DNA of 64,000 bases from Sphingomonas bacterium (GTDB taxonomy: Bacteria > Pseudomonadota > Alphaproteobacteria > Sphingomonadales > Sphingomonadaceae), in contig JASBRX010000014.1 of NCBI GenBank assembly GCA_030149245.1, positions 1 to 64,000 on the forward strand, given 5' to 3'. The translations under genes were made by a program, and so were the position numbers. Below, piece after piece: positions 58,383 to 64,000 of the stretch. The notes beneath the pieces were generated by a model. It saw only the letters and a program-made list of their open reading frames with translations, did not search any database and had not been told where the DNA came from. Positions within the stretch are counted from its first letter, which is position 1. Every line of letters starts with the position of its first letter.

Positions 58383-59174
58383 ATGTTCGGCTTTCGCAAA
58401 CGGCCCAAACCGGTCGAGATCACGGGGTTCGATGACGAACCGCCCCAGCTGTTCACCGCCCTGTTGTGCGATGGCTTTGTCGTGCGCAACGTGCCGGACT
58501 TCGCGGCCTGGATCGCGCTGCTGCGCACGTTCCAGCGTGAGCACCCCGACGTGCGCGTCCTCGGGTCGCTCGATGACGTTCATCAGAGCGCCTATACGTC
58601 GGGCCATGCTATCGAAAAGCATGACCTCGACCGGATCGAAGGGCTGGCCGAGCCGGACGCGGATCGTGGCTATCTCTTGCGCCGCGACCAGTTTCCGACG
58701 CGCCTCGCCAACCTGTTGGCCCGGGCACGTGGTGTGTCGTTCGACAGCCTGGCGGGGTTGTTGCCGTGGAGTACGCCAGGCGACGCCAACGACCCGATTG
58801 CGATCAACGCCGACCCAGACGCAGCTTTGGGCTGGCAGCACGAAACGCTGTTCCTCGCGCAGTTGGTCCCCGTCGCCACTGCGGCAGAAACGGTCGCGGC
58901 GTGGCCCAATGGCTATTTCGCTAGCGACCTCAATCCGATGCAGAACCTGGCATTGGCTCAGCATCTGGGAACCCGGTTCGGGCTCCGGCTGTGTGCCATC
59001 GGCGCGGGACGCCTTGCCTTTGTCGCCGACGCCTCGCTCGACAGCGGAGCTGCTGCCGAGGCTGCGGCTGACATCGTCAGCCTCTATGCCGATGCACCAT
59101 CCGACGCCGCCGAGCGCCTCGCTGCGTGGCTGGCCGCGCATGATACGCTGCTGATCCGCTACACCGAAAGCTGA
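58383..59174 (+). CDS. Conserved-looking cytoplasmic protein of unknown function
   Basis: A protein of 263 residues with no signal peptide, membrane helix or motif I recognise. It begins MFGFRKRPKPVEITGFDDEPPQLFTALLCDGFVV, has LHDVHQSAYTSGHAIEKHDLDRIEG-like polar middle segments (DDVHQSAYTSGHAIEKHDLD), and a C-terminal stretch RFGLRLCAIGAGRLAFVADASLDSGAAAEAAADIVSLYA. The composition and codon use match the host, so it is a real gene. It is divergent from erpA by 89 bases. An earlier in-frame ATG at 58335 is possible. Confidence 0.75.
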   Translation: MFGFRKRPKPVEITGFDDEPPQLFTALLCDGFVVRNVPDFAAWIALLRTFQREHPDVRVLGSLDDVHQSAYTSGHAIEKHDLDRIEGLAEPDADRGYLLRRDQFPTRLANLLARARGVSFDSLAGLLPWSTPGDANDPIAINADPDAALGWQHETLFLAQLVPVATAAETVAAWPNGYFASDLNPMQNLALAQHLGTRFGLRLCAIGAGRLAFVADASLDSGAAAEAAADIVSLYADAPSDAAERLAAWLAAHDTLLIRYTES

Positions 59175-59189
59175 GCGCAAACGGAAAAG

Positions 59190-59217
59190 GGCCGCCCGGT
59201 TGTCCCGGTGCGGCCCC
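59190..59217. terminator. Bidirectional hairpin between convergent genes
   Basis: ggccgc (59191-59196) and gcggcc (59211-59216) with an inner ccgg/ccgg pairing. AAAAG on the left provides CTTTT on the minus strand for the endopeptidase gene. Confidence 0.65.
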
Positions 59218-59243
59218 ATCCCTCTCCTGTTATCTCGTCTGGG

Positions 59244-60422
59244 TCAGTTGCCGCCGACTGCGGTCAGCTGAAGCCGTGCGGCGCTCTGCTCGACCTGCTC
59301 GATCACGCTGGCATTCTGCATGAACGGCATCGGGTTGACTGCCTTGCCGTCGATACGGACTTCGTAATGGAGATGGCTGCCGGTCGAGCGACCGGTCGAT
59401 CCCATCAGGCCGATCAGCTGGCCGCGACGGATGCGGGTGTTCGGAGCAACCAGGATCTTCGACAGATGGCCATAGCGGGTCTCAATGCCCTTGCCATGGT
59501 TGATGGTGATCAGGTTGCCATAGCCGCCAAAGCGACCGGTGCGACCCGTGACACCGTCGGCGGTCGCATAGATTGGCGTGCCGATCGGGCCGGGAATGTC
59601 GATGCCGGCATGCATCGCGGCGGTGCCGTGGAACGGGTCCGACCGCACGCCGAAGCTGCTGGTCAGGCGCATATTTTCGACCGGCTGGAGCGACGGGATC
59701 GCGATCACCGACTGTTCGAGCACGTCGAGCTTCTGCCAGGTCTGGAACAGCGAGCGGAACTGCGCATCGGCGCTGGCTTCACCGCCCACAGCCGCCGCAC
59801 CCTCGGGCGCTGCCTCATACGGGCCGCCCATGCCGCCGGCGACGAAGCGCTCGGGCTGGATGCCCATCTTGCGCAGCTGCTGCTGGGTCAGATGGAGGCG
59901 GATCTGCGCGGTGCGCTGCGCCTTGGCGGCCAGCTGGGCCTGCCGCGCTTCGACCTGACGCAGCGGGGCAAGCACTTCGCGGGCCATCGCGCTGTCGGCG
60001 TCGACCGACACATTCTCGATCGGCATGCCGACATCGGCGGGCGAACCCTTGCCGCTCAGCACCCCGGCGATGATCTTCTGGCGCTGCTCGACACGCGCGG
60101 CCTGGACCTTCGCGGCTTCCTTGATCGCGGCGACATCGGCTTCGAGCCGGGTCATTTCGGCGCGCATCTTTTCCATCCGCGCTTCGGGCGTCGCGGCGGT
60201 ACCGGCCACGCCGGTCGCCATGATCGCGCCGAATGCGGCCTGCGACACGCCATAGGCGGAGAAGGTGACGGTGATCGCGGCGACACCGGCGAGGATCGCC
60301 TGGGTCCGGCCTGCGACGCTGAAGCGCTTGAGATCGCGCCCATCATGAAAGATGAAATCACGGGTCGTGAAGAGATCGCGGAACCGCGATACCAAATTCG
60401 CGTTGAGTGTAGTGCTGACCAT
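59244..60422 (-). CDS. M23-family peptidoglycan endopeptidase, membrane-anchored
   Basis: A protein of 392 residues. A cytoplasmic N-terminus (about 1-50), one membrane helix (about 42-65), a long coiled coil (about 80-175), and a C-terminal LytM domain: SSFGVRSDPFHGTAAMHAGIDIPGPIGTPIYA (zinc His and Asp) and STGSHLHYEVRIDGKAVNP (HxH). It cleaves peptide cross-links in murein. The coiled coil resembles the stalk of M23 proteins that are activated by, or act as, division-associated factors. ATG 60422 follows GGGGACT. Monocistronic, downstream of the DUF455-bcp-glnE group. Confidence 0.93.
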   Translation of the reverse strand: MVSTTLNANLVSRFRDLFTTRDFIFHDGRDLKRFSVAGRTQAILAGVAAITVTFSAYGVSQAAFGAIMATGVAGTAATPEARMEKMRAEMTRLEADVAAIKEAAKVQAARVEQRQKIIAGVLSGKGSPADVGMPIENVSVDADSAMAREVLAPLRQVEARQAQLAAKAQRTAQIRLHLTQQQLRKMGIQPERFVAGGMGGPYEAAPEGAAAVGGEASADAQFRSLFQTWQKLDVLEQSVIAIPSLQPVENMRLTSSFGVRSDPFHGTAAMHAGIDIPGPIGTPIYATADGVTGRTGRFGGYGNLITINHGKGIETRYGHLSKILVAPNTRIRRGQLIGLMGSTGRSTGSHLHYEVRIDGKAVNPMPFMQNASVIEQVEQSAARLQLTAVGGN

Positions 60423-60520
60423 GAGTCCCCGGCAACCACAGACACGCGCCAATTCAGTGGCACACGCCTTCGTTAAGCAATCACGTCCGGAAGCAGCCCC
60501 TCCGCATCCGACGCATTGGG

Positions 60521-61330
60521 TTAGAGACTGATCGGGCCGGACACGGCAAGGCTTTCGTAATAGTCGCGCGTTAGACCGGCTGTCTCGCGCGCCGAGTCGT
60601 TGAACGGAGGCTTAACCGTTCCGCGAAAATAACGATCCAGCAGCGCCCGCCACTCCGCCCGCGGATCGATTCGCCGCTCCGCACACAGCGATTCGAACCA
60701 GCGCGTGCCCGCGGCAACATGCACGATTTCGTCCCGGAAAATCCGGCCAAGGATGGCGGCGGTGGCATGATCGCCGACCGCTTCGAACCGTTCGATCGTG
60801 GTCGGCGTGACGTCCAGCCCCCGCGCCTCCAGCACCATCGGCACCACCGCCAGCCGCGCGGCCGCGTCGTGCGCCGTAGCGCGCGCCGCCTCCCACAATC
60901 CGGCATGGGCCGGCATCGCGCCATAATGGCTGCCCAGCTGCTTCAACCGCCGGTCGAGCAAAGCGAAGTGCATCGCTTCATCCGCGCCGACCTTCATCCA
61001 GTCATCGGTAAAGGCGCGCGGAAACTGGGCACCGAACCGCCCGACCAGGTCGAACGCCAGGTCGATCGCAACGAACTCGATATGCGCGAGCGCATGGATC
61101 AGCGCGATCCGGCCATGTTCCGATCCCTTGCCGCGCCTGGGCATGCGGTTGGGCGGCAACAGCTCGGGAGCCGCCGGACGCGCAGGCTCGTCCGGCATCC
61201 CTACGTCGAAGCTGAAAGACAGCCGCCCAAGCCGCCACTCGCGCGCAACCTTGCGCGCGGCCGCAACCTTCGCGAGCGGATCTGCGGCCAGAAGAACCGA
61301 GGCCGCAGCCCGCGCAACCGTATCCGTCAC
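60521..61330 (-). CDS. DUF455 ferritin-like protein
   Basis: A protein of 269 residues, mainly helical. Metal-ligand pattern of the ferritin-like superfamily: HGRIALIHALAHIEFVAIDLAFDLVGRF (Glu/His), DDWMKVGADEAMHFALLDRRL (Glu, His) and FRDEIVHVAAGTRWFE (Glu, His). DUF455 proteins are thought to bind a di-metal site; function unknown. The GTG start 61330 overlaps the bcp stop (GTGA) and fits the family start, so it is translated with bcp. Confidence 0.88.
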   Translation of the reverse strand: MTDTVARAAASVLLAADPLAKVAAARKVAREWRLGRLSFSFDVGMPDEPARPAAPELLPPNRMPRRGKGSEHGRIALIHALAHIEFVAIDLAFDLVGRFGAQFPRAFTDDWMKVGADEAMHFALLDRRLKQLGSHYGAMPAHAGLWEAARATAHDAAARLAVVPMVLEARGLDVTPTTIERFEAVGDHATAAILGRIFRDEIVHVAAGTRWFESLCAERRIDPRAEWRALLDRYFRGTVKPPFNDSARETAGLTRDYYESLAVSGPISL

Positions 61331-61800
61331 GCCGAACCCAGCTCCTTCGCGGCCTCCAGCACCTCGATCACATGCCCCGGCACGCGCACCTTGCGCCACC
61401 CGCGGACCAGCGCGCCATCGGCGTCGAACAGGAAGGTCGACCGGTCGATCCCCATATATTTCTTGCCGTACATCGACTTCTCGACCCACGATCCGAACGC
61501 CTCCAGCGCCTTGCCATCGGGATCGGTCGCGAGCGGCACGGTCAGGTCATATTTGGTGACAAACTTCTGATGCTTGATCGTGTTGTCGCGCGATACGCCG
61601 AGCAACCGCACGCCCAGCGCATCGAACTGGCTTTTGAACGCGCTGAAATCCTGCGCTTCGCGTGTGCAACCGGCGGTATCGTCCTTGGGGTAGAAATAAA
61701 GCACCAACGGCGCCCCGATCATCCCGTCCAGCCGGAACCCATTGCCGTCCAGGTCGATCAGCTCGACCGCAGGAATCGTGTCGCCTTCCTCAATCCGCAT
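61327..61800 (-). CDS. bcp: Thioredoxin-dependent peroxiredoxin Bcp
   Basis: A protein of 157 residues. VLYFYPKDDTAGCTREAQDF contains the peroxidatic cysteine (Cys45) in the TxxC context of the Bcp/PrxQ group. GVSRDNTIKHQKFVTKYDLTVPLATDPDGK and RSTFLFDADGALVRGW follow. It reduces hydroperoxides. The second cysteine five residues later, the resolving Cys of E. coli Bcp, is Gln here, so it is the one-Cys form. It is between glnE and the DUF455 gene, with coupling on both sides. Confidence 0.94.
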   Translation of the reverse strand: MRIEEGDTIPAVELIDLDGNGFRLDGMIGAPLVLYFYPKDDTAGCTREAQDFSAFKSQFDALGVRLLGVSRDNTIKHQKFVTKYDLTVPLATDPDGKALEAFGSWVEKSMYGKKYMGIDRSTFLFDADGALVRGWRKVRVPGHVIEVLEAAKELGSA

Positions 61801-61802
61801 CG

Positions 61803-64000
61803 TCAGCTCCCCTGTGCCCGCGCCGCCATGGCCCAGGCTTTGGCGACCTCCTGCCGATGCTGATCGAGCAGCGCAACCACCTCCTGCCAGTCCGCCGCGC
61901 CAACCGCATGCGCCACCATCGCCCGCGTCGCCGCGCCCGGCGGCTGAGCGTCCGGTGCAACCAGCCGCATCGTCACGAGCAGGCGCGTGAGGAAGTCATG
62001 CGCCGCGCCGATTGTCGGCGGCAGCAGTGCCTGTTCCGTCAGCGCATCGATCGCCTCGCGCAGCCCCGGCGCGAACCCGGTGCGGTGAACCAGCTGTAGC
62101 GTGTGGACCGCAAACTCCAGATCGACGAGGCCACCCGGCAACAGCTTGGCGTCGAGCGGCCCCTGTGGCGGCTTATGCGCGGCCATGTCGGCGCGCATCT
62201 TCGTCGCCTCCGCCGCAATGTCCCGCTCCGGTCGATCGCCCGCCAGCACCTTGTCGATCACCGCCGCGACCGCATCCCGCCCCGCCGCCGATCCGAACAC
62301 CGTCCGCGCGCGGGTCAGCGCCATATGCTCCCAGGTCCACGCTTCCTCGCGCTGGTACCGGGCAAAGCCATCGAGCGAGACCACCAGCGGCCCCTGCGCC
62401 CCCGACGGACGCAGACGCGTATCCACCTCGTACAGCGCGCCCGCCGCCGTCGCCACCGACAGCGCCGCGATCACGCGCTGGGCAAGACGGTTATAATAGG
62501 TCACCGCGCCGAGCGGCTTCTCGCCGTCGGACTCCGCGAGGTGATCGCCGGTGAACAGGAAGATGAGGTCGAGGTCGCTGGCATGGGTCAGCGCGCCACC
62601 TCCGAACCGCCCAAGCGCCAGGATGGCCAGCTCGCTGTCCGGCACCCGCCCGTGCCGCACCGCAAACTCCGCGACCGTCGCCTCGGCCAGCACCGCCAGC
62701 GCCGCTTCCGCCACGCGCGCATAGCCTGCCGACACATCCAGCGGATCGCTCGCCCCGGCGACGATCTGCGCACCCAGGGCAAAGCGTTTCTCGCCCACGA
62801 CCTGACGCACGCGATCCAGCAGCCGCTGATAATCGTCCCCCGCCTCCCGCCGCGCCATGTCGCGCGCCAGCTCCGCCACCGACCCGACCGGCGCCAGCGC
62901 GGTCGCATCGATCAGCCCGTCGAGCAGTTCGACCCGGCGCGCCAGCGCATCGGCCAGCGTCGGCGCGTGACTGAGGATCGTGGCGAGCAACTGTGCCAGC
63001 GTCGGTCGCGCTTCGAGCAGGTGGAACAGGTTGAGCGCGGTCGGCAGCCGCGAGAGAATCGTGTCCAGCCGCGCCAGCGCCGCACCCGGATCGGGCGACT
63101 GGCCGATCGCAGCGATCAACGGGGGCAAGGCCGCCTCCATCGCCGCCTGCGCCGGAGGGCTGCGCAGCGCGGGATAGCGCCCGCTCCGCCACCCTTCGAT
63201 CAGTCGCGTCGCGCTTGCCGGATCGGCAAAGCCAGCCTCCGCCAGCCCCGCCTCGACGACGGTCGCGCCGGTCGGCCCCTGCCGCCCCTCTTCGCCATCG
63301 AGCGCGTCATAGATTTCGCCGACCGCCTCGACATGCGGGCGGAGCAGATCGAGCAGGTCTCCGCCTGAATCCAACCCATGCAGACGCGCCACTGCGTCGA
63401 GCGCCTCGCCATGCGGCAGGGCGTGGGTCTGGCGGTCGTCGATCATCTGGACGCGATGCTCGATCGTGCGAAACAGGATATAGGCGTCGCGCAGCTGCGC
63501 CGCCGCGCCCGCATCGATCCGCCCCGCCGCCGCCAGCGCCGCCAGCGCGTCGAGCGTCGCCGGTGCGCGCAGCGCCGGGTCGCGCCCGCCATGGATCAGC
63601 TGGTGGATCTGGGCAAAAAACTCGACCTCGCGAATACCCCCGCGCCCGCGCTTCAGGTCGAAGCCCGGACCGAATGCCTGCCCCTGCGCATGATGGTCGC
63701 GGATGCGGCGCGAAATCCCGCGAATCTCGCGGATCGTCCCATAGTCGAGCGCGCGCCGCCACACGAACGGGCGGATCGTGTCGAGAAACCCCTGCCCCAG
63801 CGCGCAATCCCCCGCCGCCGCCCGCGCGCGGATGAACGCCGCCCGCTCCCACGGCAGCGCCTGCGATTCATAATAGCTGATCGCCGCTTCGGCTGGCAGC
63901 ACGATCGGCGTCACCTCGGGCGAGGGGCGCAGCCGCAGGTCGATGCGCAGCACATAGCCATCGGCATCGCGCGCCTGCAGAATCTCCACGACGCGCCGCC
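61803..64000 (-). CDS. glnE: Bifunctional glutamine-synthetase adenylyltransferase/deadenylyltransferase GlnE (5' end outside window)
   Basis: Only the last ~732 codons are inside the window; the frame continues past 64000. The visible part begins within the first nucleotidyltransferase domain (VEILQARDADGYVLRIDLRLRPSPE), continues with FDLKRGRGGIREVEFFAQIHQLIHGG, and contains the second domain with LAILALGRFGGGALTHASDLDLIFLFTG, YEVDTRLRPSGAQGPLVVSLDGF, EEAWTWEHMALTRARTV and KLLPGGLVDLEFAVH. GlnE adds AMP to glutamine synthetase and removes it in response to PII and nitrogen status. bcp starts two bases after its stop. Confidence 0.96.
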   Translation of the reverse strand, partial: RRVVEILQARDADGYVLRIDLRLRPSPEVTPIVLPAEAAISYYESQALPWERAAFIRARAAAGDCALGQGFLDTIRPFVWRRALDYGTIREIRGISRRIRDHHAQGQAFGPGFDLKRGRGGIREVEFFAQIHQLIHGGRDPALRAPATLDALAALAAAGRIDAGAAAQLRDAYILFRTIEHRVQMIDDRQTHALPHGEALDAVARLHGLDSGGDLLDLLRPHVEAVGEIYDALDGEEGRQGPTGATVVEAGLAEAGFADPASATRLIEGWRSGRYPALRSPPAQAAMEAALPPLIAAIGQSPDPGAALARLDTILSRLPTALNLFHLLEARPTLAQLLATILSHAPTLADALARRVELLDGLIDATALAPVGSVAELARDMARREAGDDYQRLLDRVRQVVGEKRFALGAQIVAGASDPLDVSAGYARVAEAALAVLAEATVAEFAVRHGRVPDSELAILALGRFGGGALTHASDLDLIFLFTGDHLAESDGEKPLGAVTYYNRLAQRVIAALSVATAAGALYEVDTRLRPSGAQGPLVVSLDGFARYQREEAWTWEHMALTRARTVFGSAAGRDAVAAVIDKVLAGDRPERDIAAEATKMRADMAAHKPPQGPLDAKLLPGGLVDLEFAVHTLQLVHRTGFAPGLREAIDALTEQALLPPTIGAAHDFLTRLLVTMRLVAPDAQPPGAATRAMVAHAVGAADWQEVVALLDQHRQEVAKAWAMAARAQGS

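Noticed and set aside
62103..63368. 421-codon plus-strand frame opposite glnE.
   Set aside because: Arg/Gln/His-rich shadow typical of the complement of GC-rich coding sequence.

Overview
The window looks like the chromosome of an alphaproteobacterium of the Sphingomonadales, most likely Sphingomonas. Its GC content is high and its genes are densely packed. It carries ctrA with GANTC sites upstream. A serine palmitoyltransferase of the Sphingomonas type sits in a sphingolipid locus, and a sphingomonad-style large TonB-dependent receptor is present. No CRISPR array, rRNA, integrase or transposase was seen.

Layout. 1-216 is a 100-bp-arm inverted repeat at the end of a methyltransferase gene. 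870-3676 holds a membrane glycosyltransferase, a bactofilin and a four-repeat lectin of the Oscillatoria agardhii agglutinin (OAA) family. 3735-8940 (minus) holds an amidohydrolase and a compact pyruvate dehydrogenase-type operon (E2, small membrane proteins, thioesterase, E3). 9078-16555 is housekeeping and stress repair: Usp, M28 peptidase, RcnB-like protein, free-Met sulfoxide reductase, ArfB, RluA-type synthase and a LysR-pirin-WrbA set. 16619-20636 holds a TonB-dependent receptor and ctrA. 20812-28876 is a complete kdp potassium-uptake locus with kdpFABC-kdpE on minus and kdpD divergent; it lies between an intact tRNA-Ser(CGA) and a decayed copy of that tRNA's 3' end. 29173-31161 holds hspQ, rplU, rpmA and a GNAT enzyme. 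32013-37846 is a tripartite RND efflux operon. 38072-43819 holds a metal-dependent hydrolase with its TetR regulator, obgE, a Uma2 nuclease, MipA, an alpha/beta hydrolase and a TonB-domain protein. 43905-56669 runs from proB through a sphingolipid locus: an SDR reductase, an acyl carrier protein, serine palmitoyltransferase, a hybrid histidine kinase, LptF, LptG, a three-histidine-box desaturase and a GNAT-like putative ceramide synthase. 56729-64000 holds a small secreted protein, xthA, erpA, an M23 endopeptidase, a DUF455 protein, bcp and the 3' part of glnE.

The most interesting part is 49.75-51.72 kb, inserted in the sphingolipid locus. It is AT-richer than its surroundings. It encodes a 35-residue peptide with its own Shine-Dalgarno sequence and a Gly-Gly-Gly segment before a hydrophobic tail. 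An 8-bp stem-loop follows, and then two overlapping, apparently related genes of unknown function. This looks like a peptide-plus-partner-proteins system that I do not recognise. Sphingomonads use glycosphingolipids in place of LPS, so the placement of lptF and lptG among ceramide-synthesis genes suggests, as an inference, that this exporter serves glycosphingolipid.

Several families of GC-rich palindromes are scattered between genes. One pair of such repeats lies inside the coding sequence of the E2 subunit, where it supplies about 50 residues of interdomain linker.
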